From: Pegoplata infirma
Lineage: Eukaryota; Arthropoda; Insecta; Diptera; Anthomyiidae
Direction of reading: 5' to 3'
NCBI GenBank assembly: GCA_963921195.1
Contig: OY992537.1
Location: forward strand, 209,005,736-209,069,735
Length of the DNA stretch: 64,000 bases
The position numbers were made by a program, and so were the translations under genes. The notes under the pieces are model-generated. The model did no database searches. It was not told the origin of the DNA and saw nothing but the letters and a program-made list of their open reading frames with translations. Positions 53,620 to 64,000 of this stretch are shown piece after piece (the stretch's first letter is position 1; every line of letters begins with the position of its first letter).

Positions 53620-54178
53620 TGACAAGGGAAGTATCTCAACCCTTATGAACCGATTTGCCTGAAACTTAAAATATATATCAAAGAGACAATTCTACGGTAG
53701 CGGTGTCTCGGCTTATCGGCCATATCGGGGATTTAGGGGATTTTTGGATTTTTCAGCCATTTCTTTTTTAGAAACTATATGATGTTTTCATATGAGAAGA
53801 AAGGATTTTTTAATGCCTATCCAATGTTGGCACAACCTTGTAAAAATTCGGCTCCTTTAAATATTTTTTTCAGGAAAATGTGTAAATTTTGGAGGGTACT
53901 TATGTGAATACATAGATCTACGATATCCATATGGATAAGAAATAATCTTTAATAAATTTAATTCGACCCGTATTTTTGCCCTAGATGATATTCCTGTTAG
54001 TTCGGAGGTTATCAAAATTTTCCCGAAGGTCCACATGGTTTCATAAGGGGACAATGAAATTTTTAAACACCGATATGTCCGATTAGCCGAGACAACCCAA
54101 CCTTGAAATCGTCTCTTTAATATATATTTTAAGTTTCAGGCAAATCAGTTCATAAGGGTTGAGATACTTCCCTTGTGA
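53620..54178. mobile_element. 553-bp MITE, CAAGGG ends, TGA duplication
   Basis: The element is 53623-54175. CAAGGGAAGTATCTCAACC at the left and GGTTGAGATACTTCCCTTG at the right are inverted, and the arms continue through GAACCGATTTGCCTGAAAC and CGGCTTATCGGCCATATCG-like text. TGA flanks both ends, and joining across the site restores the 35-bp minisatellite phrase GATTCTGAGACATTTTT. A 3-bp TNA duplication is compatible with PIF/Harbinger. A truncated copy lies at 1864-2292. Confidence 0.85.
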
Positions 54179-54295
54179 GACATTTTTCTATAGAAGTCTT
54201 ACATTTTTCCTAAGTTAAAAATCTCAGTTTCTGGGACCTTTTTGTATGGAAAAGTCAAAGCTTAAGAGACAATTTTTTTCAGATTTTGAGATATT
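54179..54295. repeat. 35-bp minisatellite remnant
   Basis: About three decayed units on the right side of the MITE; one phrase (AAAAGATTCTGA) lies on its left. Confidence 0.6.
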
Positions 54296-55026
54296 TATAC
54301 CCTGCACCACACTGTGGTACAGGGTATAATGAGTTTGTGCTGATGTTTGTGACTTCCCGAAATATTGGTCCTAGACCCACTTTTAAGTATACCGATCGAC
54401 TTAGAATCACTTTTTGGGTCGATTTAGCGCTGTCCGTCCGTCCGGCCGTCTTTCTGTCCATGTTAACGGTGTAAACACGATACAGGTCGCAATTCTTAAT
54501 GAATTGACTTGAAATTATAAACTTAAGCCTCTTTTGGCCCAAGGACAAAGCCTATTGAAATTGAAAAAAATCGGTCCATATTTAGACCTAGCCCCCATCA
54601 AATCACCATTCCGAATTTTAAAGAAATCGGACCAGTTCTTCTTGTAGCCCCCATACAAACCACATTCCCGATTTTCACATAAATCTCTCAAATTTCATGA
54701 AAATAGAAAATATTTAATTAAAATTCTGTTTGTGTATGTTAAACGCATACTTTAATAACCTTATCAAATCTGATTATCATCGGACCATTTTTAGACTTAG
54801 GTCCCATGTGGAAATTTCGCCCGATATTCAGTTGAAGCGATTTATTGTCAACAACAAGAAGCCTACTCCACTCAAATTTGATTAGTGAGTGCTTTTTACA
54901 CTTATTAAAGATTTGACAAAATATATATCTAATCAGTCCATGTTTAAACTTGGGACCCATTTTCCGGGAAACTCTGGTGTAGGGTATTATGTGTTCGGTC
55001 TTGACCCACTATAATTTTCTTACTTG
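54296..55026 (+). mobile_element. Second Helentron-like family (TATACCCTGCACCAC type)
   Basis: It begins TTTATACCCTGCACCACACTG with a hairpin (CCCTG...CAGGG), then ATAATGAGTTTGTGCTGATG, ATATTGGTCCTAGACCCAC, TATACCGATCGACTTAGAAT, CGCTGTCCGTCCGTCCGGC and GTTTAAACTTGGGACCC, and ends AGGGTATTATGTGTTCGG and TTCTTACTTGTTTTT. The frames on both strands inside it are spurious. Part of another copy flanks the element at 59795-60844. Confidence 0.75.
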
Positions 55027-55044
55027 TTTTTTTTTAGAAAAAGT

Positions 55045-55232
55045 ATTTGACACAGATATTTTTTCTATAGAAAAAGTCTCAGATACTGAGACTTTCATAG
55101 GTTTATGGTTTCTATGAATTTGTTTCATAGATTCTAAGAAGGGCATCATTGGCTGACTTCTAATCATTTTTTTCATAGAATCAATGTACCCTTTCATAGC
55201 CCTAATGAACAAAATTCTTTCAGTGCAATAGT
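55045..55232 (-). mobile_element. Short CTGAAAGAATTTTGTTCAT repeat, minus copy
   Basis: Its inverse matches 60937-61092 closely: GAAAGAATTTTGTTCATTA, CTATGAAA, CATTGATTCTATGAAAAAAA, AATGATGCCCTTC and GAATCTATGAAACAAATTC. Two or three 35-bp minisatellite units (55060-55095) abut it. The 67- and 73-codon frames on the two copies share VKxYIDSMKK-like text only because of this repeat. Confidence 0.78.
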
Positions 55233-56243
55233 ACTTCCTGGAGGGGTCGTAAGTGAAACCGACCCCCTAAAATTGTTACCCTTAAAATTTTTTTTAAAAC
55301 ATATATACCCCGTATCACCACTTCCTAAGAGGGCTCCCTTACAAATTATAATGGGAGCAAATTTCGTAATTTTATAAAAAAATTATTTTGGAAGTAAAGA
55401 TATGGTAAGGTGTCTCTCACCGCATTTTTTTTTTATACCGGTCGCCTTGCGTTAACGTCATTTTATTGCCCTTAAATTTCTACCACATACCTTAAAATAT
55501 GTTTGGACTTTAAAACCAGGCTTTAAATTTCCAGATCAGCTAACACATTTTTCTTTATACTAATACCACTGCTAGGCGAAATTTGCAAATAATATTACCA
55601 CAACCATTGTCTAGTTTTTATTTCATTCAAAACGGTTTAGTAATTTTTTTGATTGCTTTTGTTTTTGCGTGTGTGTTGCTAGTAAAAAAATGAATAACAC
55701 ACACAAGTTGTCTTTCTAGCACTAGCACATAAATTGAAACGAAGAGCTGGTTACTAGTTGACAATGTCGAAATACGCACTAGCTGCTACTAGCACTTTGA
55801 AGAAATTCTATCAAGTGCTGCTAGATGATTGTCTGGTACATTGTGATGAACAATAAAATTTATAAAAAATTGTACGCAAGTGTAAAGAAAAAATAATATA
55901 CACATGTGTATGTTTATATAAAAAATTGTACGAATTAATTTATTTCATACAATTTTTGCTGTTAATTGTTTTATAACTGTATAAATTATGTAATTTACAA
56001 AAAAAATGTTTAAAGACAATATAAATCTTTAAAATTGTTTAAAAAAATTTTTTTGGACATTTTTTTACAATCAGATTTTTTTTCAGAAAAATTGTCTAAG
56101 AAAACCAACAAATTTTTAAGTAATAATGTTGTAGCATCTATGTATGAATTTTACTACAAAATAGAAAAATACACAGGTGATTGATTGATCGATACTTGCA
56201 TGTAATCTTTGTATCCCTCTTATTACTGATAAGGATATATATT
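55233..56243. other. No recognised gene
   Basis: Mixed AT-rich sequence. Around 55640-55840 it contains several CTAGCACTAGCACATAAATTG-like and TGCTGCTAGATGATTG phrases that recur inverted at 57050-57310 (CTGCTAGATGCTGCTAGATGG), hinting at a large degraded foldback. No frame of interest. Confidence 0.4.
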
Positions 56244-56905
56244 AGGGTGGATCGAATTTTTTCCGAGGCCAAAGTGTTCGTAAGAAGCTTTTTTGTAGAA
56301 TTTTTTTTTATTCTTTTCTAAGTCTTAAAGCAAACCAAAATACGTTAAAATTATAAAATTTAATTTTAAAAAAAAATATTTTCTCTGAAAAATTGTTCAA
56401 AAAACATTAAAAAGTCGATTTTTCGTATGAATTTTTTTTTTACAATTTTTTTTTATTTTTTTCAAAATCTGAAAGCAAACCAAAATAAGATAAAAATATA
56501 AAATTAACTTAAAAAAAAAATAATTTTTTCTCTGAAGAATTTTTAATTTTTTACAAGGCCAAAGTGACAAAAAAAACATTTAAAAAATCGAATTTTTTTG
56601 TATGAACATTTTTTTAGGGTTTTTTTTATTTTTTTCTAAATCAAACCAAAAAAAGATAAAATAAAAAATTGACAAAAAAAAAATAAACTGGAACTAGCAA
56701 TCGTTTCAATTAGAAATTTGGTATGATAAGAGAGTTAGAATTGTAAAGTTAATTTTTCATGAGATTTTCAATAAGTATTTAACAGGGAATTTTGGAAAAC
56801 CTTTAAACTTTAACAATGATTTACTTGAAATATTATGAGCGGGATTTGGCCACATTGGCTTCCAAAAAGCTCAAATTTTATAATTTCCTTTTTTTATATT
56901 TATTG
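56244..56905 (-). repeat. Inverted relative of the 13-17 kb satellite behind a TTAGGGTGG end
   Basis: It starts TTAGGGTGGATCGAATTTT, then CCGAGGCCAAAGTG, the complement of the satellite's CACTTTGGCCTCGG. Three diverged units follow, each with AAAGCAAACCAAAAT and CGAATTTTTTTGTATGAA-like text, to GGGATTTGGCCACATTGGC at ~56828. The mariner-type end suggests the satellite may derive from the interior of such an element. Confidence 0.65.
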
Positions 56906-57904
56906 TTCACAAGCTAAACCATCATTTCTGAAAATTACATGAAGTATAAATTTAAAACTTATTAATACCTTTTTTTCATTTTGTGTCTTTTTTTTTTGAA
57001 TAACTTAAACATTTTTTTCTCTGCTTAGTACTTACTCACAATACTCACCTAGCAGTTGAATTTTACTGCTAGATGCTGCTAGATGGTTTTTTGATCTTTT
57101 GTCTAGCACACATTGTGTGTTTATTTTTTTACAAATGGTTAGTTTCTTTTTTTCTGCTGGTTGTGTTTTTTTTCATTTTTGCAAACACAACCAGTGCTGC
57201 TACTTATTGCTTTTGTTATTTTTAAAAATCAACCACCTGCTAGCTAGCTACTATTGAAATGTGTGTGTTTATGGAAATGTACCAGTTGATCGCTATTTGT
57301 TTATGATTATATTTTTACCAGTGCTATAGTACAATTTCAGTGTTTTTTACTACCATTGGTCTGGGTTTTTAAACCTTGTTTAAAACAATGGTGCCCAAAC
57401 ACTTGTTAAAGATCGACAAAAATACACGTACACAATCCGAACAACAACAAAACTAACAACAGAGAGCGTAAAAAACAAAAAAAAATATTATCGTTTCTCT
57501 TTTTGGGCACCACTGCTTTAAAATCAAAAGAAATTTTTTTTTTTTCTTACAAAAAAAAATGCCGCTCTATTGCTCACATATACATAGATTATGTATTACC
57601 ACAATGACTACCTTTATCCGTTCTTATAATATGAGATGAAATGAGAAACATTTAAAAGCGCTCGTTGCAATTTCGTATAGCGACCGCAAATGTCAAATGC
57701 AATATAATAATGGGGAAACAACAAATGGGGAGCATCAAAAACAAAATAACAAAATTTAAACATATATGCATAAAAGGTATGTTTACATCAGTCTATTGAG
57801 AAAAAAAAAAGACTTCCGAAGAGTCATCTCTGATTTTAACAAAACTTAACATTAATTTTCTAACTTGTTTTAAATGAAATTTTGTTGTCATTCGAACACG
57901 AGAT
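56906..57904. other. No recognised gene; small foldback near 57384-57520
   Basis: ATGGTGCCCAAACACTTG (57391) and TTTTTGGGCACCACTGC (57508) form a short foldback around a CAACAAC-rich loop. The rest is AT-rich with CTAGCTAGCTA-like text. No frames of note. Confidence 0.5.
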
Positions 57905-58090
57905 TTTTATACCCTCCTCCGTCATCGAAATATCCAGCGATGTTCGTCTGTTGAAATTGCAATCACGACCTAAATAAATCACAGAGATGACTGTTTCTTA
58001 AAATATTTATATGTTGTTGCTTCGAGAAGTTTGTTATTGCATTTTAGCGATATCGGTTCAGCGTTCTTTCTTATAAGATCAAAACAGCTG
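57905..58090 (+). mobile_element. Helentron-like fragment
   Basis: TTTTATACCCTCCTCCGTC, CATCGAAATATCCAGCGATG, TTCGTCTGTTGAAATTGCA, TTATTGCATTTTAGCGATAT and CGGTTCAGCG, in the order of 25895-26170. Confidence 0.65.
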
Positions 58091-59386
58091 TAATTGAAAG
58101 AGCATTCCGTACTAAAAAAGATTTTAAACAATTTGAAAACTGACAATCAGTAGAAGAATGTAAACAGACCTTTAACATCATGTTCCTATATTACATTCTA
58201 TGTATGTTTTCATGATCATTATGATGATGATGAAGGTATGAAAACTGTATGCATAGTTTGCTTGGTTGGCTGGTTAGCTGGCTGTTGGTTGGTTTGTTTG
58301 GTTTTTTGGAATACTTTGTATGATGGTGTTGAGTTTTGTTGTAAAAATGAATGAGAAAATAATAATAAAAAAAAAACAGAACTGAATATCGTGTTTTAAA
58401 ATGTATGATGAAACTTTATGAAACCACAACAAAAGCATTTCATTACATAAATGACCACACAAATACATGAATGTATTTAATAAAAAATACATGTGCATGT
58501 AAATACTTGTCCAATGTACATACATATCTATGTATGTAGGTAAATAAAAAAATGATGGTGATATTATGAAATTTAAATAAGAAAAAAACTTCACAATTGT
58601 TACAAAAAAATAAAAGGGCTTATCCTGTAGGTCAAAAGAGACGAAGTTAATATTTGGCAGTAAGCTTAGAGGAATTTGGGATACCCTTATGTGGAAAAAT
58701 TAAAAAACAAACAGAAGATTCTATAGTATATCATTCAATCTTATTACAAAAAGTTAAAAAAATTCCGAAATTAGTCTTTCTCTACTTTTTTTGAATTTTT
58801 TTCTGTTTTCGTCAGATTCTTTTAAAATTTCTAAATTTTCCCATATTTTTGCTATTTTTTATTAATTTTTACTGAATTTTCCGAACTTTTTTTCAATTTT
58901 TTTCTAAATTCTTTAGCATTTTTCATTTAAGTTATGTTGAATTTTTCTTAAATTTTAATTAACTTTTCTGAATTTTGAGAATTTCCAGTATTTTTTTCAA
59001 AAATTTGCTGAACTTTCCCGAAGTTTTCTAGACCTTTTTTAAATTATACACCACGGTGTCCTTGAACCAACTTTTAACGAAGGGTCTTATCATATAATTT
59101 TTTTTCCTGATTTGGGTTATTTATATTCTAAATAGTGTGTAAAAAAATTATAGCCCATAACTTTTCGAGCCGTTTTTGAAAAAACTCATTTTGAAAAACA
59201 TTACCCGTTTTCTATTAAAAATTTCAATATTTAAATTTTTTAAATGCTTTAAATTAGTGAAATAAAAAAAAATATCAACAAAAATATCAACATTCATTAA
59301 GAAATTTCACATAATGCATTGAAAATTACATGGAAATGTTGCTTCTAGAATCACCTTTTATTATACCGATCAACTCAGTCTTTGTT
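58091..59386. other. No recognised gene
   Basis: Contains GATGATGATGAAGG and GTTGGTTGGTTTG simple repeats (58220-58310) and a TTTTTCTGAATTTT-rich degenerate stretch (58780-59040). The 106-codon minus-strand frame at 58274-58594 is hydrophobic (MYVHWTSIYMHMYFL) but crosses simple repeats; I do not accept it as a gene. Confidence 0.5.
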
Positions 59387-59630
59387 CTAGGACACAGTGG
59401 CATTCTCCGTTTTGACTGATCATGGTCAATATTAGGAGATATATAATTTTTGAGTTCGTGATTTTCAATCGATTTTTTATTGTTCAATGTTAGAGTAAAG
59501 TTTCGACTAATAAATCTTAAATAAAGTAATATTAAAAGATTTTTGATTTTCCTAGGAAAATATAGTATAACTTTAAAATAAAATATCACTTGACCTGTCC
59601 TGGCAAAACGGAGAATGCCACTACGACCCA
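59387..59630. repeat. 240-bp foldback, AGTGGCATTCTCCGTTTTG arms
   Basis: AGTGGCATTCTCCGTTTTG at 59396 and CAAAACGGAGAATGCCACT at 59605 are exact inverse arms around an AT-rich loop. The 109-codon minus-strand frame at 59326-59655 spans it and is probably accidental. Confidence 0.75.
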
Positions 59631-59659
59631 AAATTAAGTTTACGTGTCTCAGCATTTTG

Positions 59660-60932
59660 GTGTGTCATTTTAAAAGTTAAAATTATACCTACAGTATTAT
59701 CAACCGATTGGACTAAACCTTGAAACTTAAACCTCTTTTGACCCTAGGCAGAAACCTATTGCAATTGGATAAAATCGGTCCATGTTTAGACCTACAGTCA
59801 ATGAAAAATACGTCATCATATTGATGATACGGCTTCATCACATAAATAATCAATTTTGATGACAAATTTCATCATATTAATGCAAATTTTCTTTATTATG
59901 ATGAAACACGTCATCAAAATCGAAGAAACAAGTTGTGTCATCACTTGTTTCTTCGATTTTGATGAAGTGTTTAATCATAATGAAAAAAAGCCTCATCAAT
60001 ATGATGAAATTAGTCATCAAAAGTGATGACAACAAGTGATGAAACCGTATCATCAATTCATCATGTCATCAAATACGCCATTTGTATTTTTTTCTATTGT
60101 TTATTGTTCATTGTTAGAATGCTCTGGCTGGTACTTGAACCCACAGCCTACCAGTTGTAGTGTTTATTGTGGACGCCTTAGCTTGTTCAGCCACCTATAG
60201 AAGAAAATTTCACACCACAACTTATTTAGATAACGATTGCTAATTTATATGTACGTCTATGTAACTACTCAAACATTTTTGTTATCTACATGTTTAACAA
60301 CGTTTGCTAATGGGGATTTGTAAAGACTCAAATATTTTGTAAATATAAAACATCCCTCTCTTTCTGTCTCACAGCTTTTGACAGAGCATAGTTACATACC
60401 AGTTGGTGCGTGTAGTCACTACTACACTGTAGTGTGTGTGTTATAGCACACAATAAACAAAACGGTTTTTTAGTGTTATTATTTGTTGATATGCTATAGG
60501 TAAGTGGCTAGGGGCTTAGCCCAACAAACAAGAGGTCGGTGGTTTAAATCTTGGTGGGGAGGAAAGAAAAAAGATGTAAATTTTTAAAAATAGAAAAAAA
60601 CAAACAATTGTAAGTAAATAAAAATAAATAAAATTGAATTAAATAAAATCAAATTATAACAAAAACAAAATTGAATATTTTTTTTATCTTTAAATGAAAA
60701 AAAATGTTATTAATGACACACTTCATTATATTGATGACACCGCGTCATCATATTGATGACACGTTACATTGGACGAAAAATGATGCAACATTTCATCATA
60801 TTGATGTAACTTTTTATTAACATTAAAAAGCTTTTTCTCTAGTGTAGCCCCCATACAAAAGTTCCCTATGAGTTTGTGAGCAGATGACTCTAATTACTGT
60901 ATTATGATAGGAATACTTCCAAATTTGACAGG
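59660..60932 (+). mobile_element. Second Helentron-like family, copy split by a MITE
   Basis: 59660-59794 (TTGAAACTTAAACCTCTTTTG, AATCGGTCCATGTTTAGACC) and 60845-60932 (AGCCCCCATACAAAAG) join to the text TTTAGACCTAGCCCCCAT that is continuous at 54584. It is an outer shell around 59795-60844. Confidence 0.7.
59793..60846. mobile_element. 1.05-kb Tc1/mariner-like MITE with tRNA-like arms
   Basis: The element is 59795-60844, with TA at both flanks. The ends CAGTCAATGAAAAAT and the inverse of CTTTTTCTCTAGTG agree loosely. Inward are repeated ATCATATTGATGA and CGTCATCA motifs on both sides. Two tRNA-like segments face outward: 60110-60205 on the minus strand (CTATAGGTGGCTGAACAAGC, TGTGGGTTCAAGTACCAGCC) and 60494-60562 on the plus strand (CTATAGGTAAGTGGCTAGGG, TCGGTGGTTTAAATCTTGG). 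These resemble box A and box B arms. The element looks like a composite MITE. No coding. Confidence 0.75.
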
Positions 60933-60936
60933 TACA

Positions 60937-61092
60937 CTGAAAGAATTTTGTTCATTACGGCTATGAAAACGTACATTGATTCTATGAAAAAAATCATTAG
61001 AAGTGAGCCAATGATGCCCTTCATAGAATCTATGAAACAAATTCATAGAAACCAGAAACCTATGAAAAAGTTCATAGGCTATGGAAAAAAAA
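60937..61092 (+). mobile_element. Short CTGAAAGAATTTTGTTCAT repeat, plus copy
   Basis: CACTGAAAGAATTTTGTTCA, TTCTATGAAAAAAATCATTA, AATGATGCCCTTCATAGAAT and CTATGAAAAAGTTCATAGG. Inverse of 55045-55232. The plus-strand 73-codon frame here continues into the palindrome and is not a gene. Confidence 0.78.
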
Positions 61093-61907
61093 TTACACTG
61101 TGCTACACCAAAAATATGCAGGGGTTCTTATATGAAAATTCGGGTTGGTTGGAGTCCATAGAGTACTGATATACTCATAGTTTTTCTGGATCACTTCGTT
61201 AAGTACGTTTTTTATTGGCAAATGTGTTGAAAAACGGTAATTCTTAAATTACAATTTTAAAAAATTATTACTTTGTTAGTTTGGAACCGATTTTCGATTT
61301 TATGGATTTTTTTGAAAGGTATAAGTCTTACCTTTTAAACAAAAGAAAAATATTAAAAATCGATCAAGAATTGGCTGAGCTACGATCGTTTAAGTTAAAA
61401 AAAATCCAATTTTTTGAAAAATTTGTCATATTCTTTATACTCTAAGTTGAAAGTGCATCATTAAACAATTTTTGTTTTATTTTTGTATAAAAGTATAGTA
61501 AAGTAGCTTTCTAAAACACCAAAAAACATAACAATCGGTTAAAAAATGAATGAGTTATGCTAAGTTTTGTGATAGGACATTTTTAATTTTTTTCAGAAAT
61601 GCTTGTAATTCAGGTATTATTCATAAATCTAATTGCAAGTAGTAATTTTATGTGCCTATGCATATAAACAAGAGATGGTAACATAATTAGATTTGTGCGT
61701 GATTGACACATGATCACAAGTGAGCGTGATTGAAAATCAATTTTACTCACGTCGTTGTGAGTGAGTGCCAGTGGAATAAAAAAGTGTGAGTGAAATAAAA
61801 AAAATTTCAGAACCCGTTCTGAAATTTTCCATTTTTTAAAAAAGTCAATTTATAAAAAATCCGGCCACATTTTTTTTTTTTTTTTAATTTTTTTTTAAAG
61901 ATTAGAT

Positions 61908-62389
61908 GTTTGTCTAAGAGATGGTCACGTGAGTGAATTTTAACTTTCACTCAATCACGAGCATAATTTTTCTTCTAACACTCACTCACAATCACGTGTG
62001 TAAATTTAATACAACTCACACTCACGTACGCCGATGCAAGAGTCACTCACGCTAACGTTGACTCACACTCACGATATTCTTATTTATACTAAAAATAATT
62101 TCAAAAATCTTTCAAAATTTTCAGCAAAATCTAAAATTTTACATTTGTTTTGATTTTTTCGGGACGAAATCTGAAGTTAAGCAAAATTTTACATTTTTTT
62201 TGTTTCTTTTTTTGGAATGAAAGGAAATATGAAGAGAAAATAAATCACGCAAACTCACGCAAAAAATCAACTCACACTCACTCTTTCACGCAAAAATCTT
62301 TCTCACACTCACTCACAATCACGTGAGTAAAATTGAATTCAGTCACACTCACGCTCTTATCTGCCCATGTTCCCATCTCTAGTTTGTCT
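61908..62389. mobile_element. 466-bp hAT MITE with perfect 8-bp duplication
   Basis: The element is 61916-62381. GTTTGTCT is exactly duplicated (61908-61915, 62382-62389). The left end is (A)AGAGATGG (first base mutated from T) and the right end CCATCTCTA. The interior is rich in CTCACGTGAGTG-type motifs (ACTCACACTCACG, CACTCACAATCACGTGAG). The mirror arm at ~62645 shows the empty site (ATGTTTGTCTATCCACAC inverse). A truncated relative is at 32240-32467. Confidence 0.9.
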
Positions 62390-62756
62390 ATCCACACAAA
62401 AAAATTGTAATGTGTTTTTTCGTTATTTTCGAGAAATCGCATTTAAATTTTGAATTTCATGACAATTTGGTATTTGCTTGGTTCAACGTAGCGTATGACT
62501 AATGCAAATATTTAATAGTCATTCGCTACGTTGAAACAAGAAAATACAAGCAAATTACAAAATTGTTATGAAAATTAATATTCAAATGCGATTTTCTCAA
62601 AAAAACATATGTCTGAATTTATTTGTGTGGATAGACAAACATCTAAGCTTAAAAAAAAAGTGGCCGGGTTTTTGATTAATTAACTTTTTTTAAAAATGCA
62701 AAAATTTCAGAACTAATTCTGAAAATTTTCCAAAAAAAAAAAAAAAATTTAACCGA

Positions 62757-63240
62757 TGTTTGAGATTGTGGTGCATTCCGTTTTAATTTACTAAATATTT
62801 AAACAAGGTAACTCAACACAAATTTGACCATTTTTCCAATATTTGACCTCCTAAGTCAAGTTTTTGAAAAATTTTAAAACCAAAAACGCAATTTTCTTAG
62901 CTCCATATAGGGCTATTCATACAACCTGTTCAGAAATTTACGGTACACATGTTTTTTTTTGCTGGATATTTGGTGTGGAATGCCTCATACGTTTATTTAT
63001 AAATAGGTAAAATTTTCATCAAATCATCCTACAATTTTACCAATTTCGTTTCAAAAATGTTTGCGAACGTACAACTTTTTCTGTCATAAAAATGTTGCAG
63101 GTATTAATTTTCAAAAAAGATTTTTTACTTAAACGAGCCTATTTTCAATCTATTCTCAATATTTTTGTTTTCAAGAAGTAACACTCATATTTTTCAAACA
63201 AAACCAACAACTTATAAATAGGATTTAGAAGCAACTGACA
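62757..63240. mobile_element. Extra ~480-bp segment in the right palindrome arm
   Basis: Comparing the arms, the right one departs after AATTTAACCGATG-like text and returns at TTTTTTATTCCACTCAC. The added DNA (GAGATTGTGGTGCATTCCG to GAAGCAACTGACACGCCC) has no counterpart on the left. The ends and target duplication could not be set. It may be an insertion here or a deletion on the left. Confidence 0.5.
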
Positions 63241-63947
63241 CGCCCATTTTTTTTATTCCACTCACTCACTCACAACCACGTGAGTAAAATTGATTTTCAA
63301 TCACGCTCACTTGTGATCATGTGTCAATCACGCACAAATCTAATTATGTTACCATCTCTTGTTTATATGCATAGGCACATAAAATTACTACTTGCAATAA
63401 GATTTATGAATAATACCTGAATTACAAGCATTTCTGAAAAAAATTAAAAATGTCCTATCACAAAACTTAGCATAACTCATTAATTTTTTAACCGATTGTT
63501 ATGTTTTTTGGTGTTTTAGAAAGCTACTTTACTATACTTTTATACAAAAATAAAACAAAAATTGTTTAATGATGCACTTTCAACTTAGTGTATAAAGAAC
63601 ATGACAAATTTTTCAAAAAATTGGATTTTTTTTAACTTAAACGATCGTAGCTCAGCCAATTCTTGATCGATTTTTAATATTTTTCTTTTGTTTAAAAGGT
63701 AAGACTTATACCTTTCAAAAAAATCCATAAAATCGAAAATCGGTTGCAAACTAACAAAGTAATAATTTTTTAAAATTGTAATTTAAGAATTACCGTTTTT
63801 CAACACATTTGCCAATAAAAAACGTACTTAACGAAGTGATCCAGAAAAACTATGAGTATATCAGCACTCTATGGACTCCAACCAACCCGAATTTTCATAT
63901 GAGAACCCCTGCATATTTTATTTTTGGTCATTTGTAGCACAGTGTTA

Positions 63948-64000
63948 TTATTCAATTCTATTTTTATTTATTTTATTATTTCAATTTTATTTTTTTTTTA
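63948..64000. other. AT-rich window edge
   Basis: TTTTATTTATTTTATTATTT-type simple sequence; nothing recognised. Confidence 0.5.

Larger units (their letters stand above)
61093..63947. mobile_element. 2.85-kb palindrome with TTA target duplication
   Basis: The element is 61096-63944. The ends CACTGTGCTACA and TGTAGCACAGTG are flanked by TTA on both sides (61093-61095, 63945-63947). The arms stay near-identical for ~700 bp (GCAGGGGTTCTTATATGAAAA-type text, GATCACTTCGTTAAGTACG, GGCTGAGCTACGATCGTTTAA, AAGAGATGGTAACATAATTAG). They resume after indels to meet near 62520 at GACTAATGCAAATATTTAATAGTC (split: GACTAATGCAAA, TATTTAATAGTC). The left arm carries a hAT insert (61916-62381) and the right arm a ~480-bp extra segment (62757-63240). 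TTA duplications with CAC-type ends suggest PIF/Harbinger-like mobilisation. A transcript would form a hairpin over 1 kb long. Confidence 0.88.

Noticed and set aside
58220..58240. CTGATGA-like text as another hammerhead
   Set aside because: GATGATGATGAAGG lacks a following stem II and GAAA at the right distance.
58274..58594. 106-aa hydrophobic minus-strand protein
   Set aside because: Runs through simple repeats (CCAACC, GATGAT); no homology recognised and no supporting signals.

Overview
This window reads as non-coding, repeat-saturated nuclear DNA of an insect, most likely a higher fly. It is very AT-rich. No convincing protein-coding gene is present. The longest open frame (175 codons, 49320-49847) has no recognisable domain, and most other frames are by-products of minisatellites and inverted repeats. 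The fly assignment is an inference. It rests on repeat styles common in Diptera: INE-1/DINE-like (Helentron-associated) elements carrying a GACG/GTCC microsatellite block and the phrase 'GACGGACATCGCTAG', hAT and mariner MITEs, and tRNA-derived SINEs. It could be intergenic heterochromatin or the inside of a giant intron.

Layout. 1-5.6 kb: a degenerate ~150-bp 'TATAAAAAGTACC' repeat, broken by a foldback element with an 8-bp target duplication (537-1723) and by a Helentron-like copy that itself carries a 1.5-kb insert. 7.0-8.6 kb: a ~35-bp minisatellite with a palindromic core (TCTCAGATTCTGAGA). 9.2-11.4 kb: a foldback, a Helentron-like copy and a SINE with a 15-bp target duplication. 13.3-17.4 kb: a ~300-bp satellite invaded by three datable insertions. 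18-19.8 kb: two head-to-head blocks of the 35-bp minisatellite. 20.7-25.9 kb: a nested stack of a foldback host, a minisatellite-bearing element and a 3.8-kb hAT element, which encloses a Penelope-like remnant with a hammerhead ribozyme. 28.06-29.82 kb: a 1.76-kb palindrome. 31.4-39.6 kb: more Helentron-like and minisatellite-bearing elements, one of which holds a tandem hammerhead (retrozyme-like) element. 40.1-42.9 kb: a 1.7-kb palindrome and a second retrozyme copy. 45.3-46.2 kb: a mariner relic with the only recognisable protein remnant, a broken DDE transposase. 47.2-54.2 kb: several intact-ended MITEs. 59.8-63.9 kb: a Tc1/mariner-like MITE with tRNA-like arms and a 2.85-kb palindrome with TTA duplications.

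The most interesting content is RNA-based. Three sequences fit the type I hammerhead ribozyme: CUGANGA and GAAA cores, closed stem II, a tiny stem III and a perfectly complementary 5-bp stem I. Two belong to one family, and in one of those a 438-nt unit runs from one predicted cleavage site to the next. This is the organisation of animal retrozymes and Penelope-like elements. Long palindromes at 28.1, 33.2, 40.1, 48.4, 52.0 and 61.1 kb could give long hairpin RNAs if transcribed.

Most element boundaries were found by eye from repeat ends and target duplications and are good to a few bases. Boundaries of degraded repeats are approximate.
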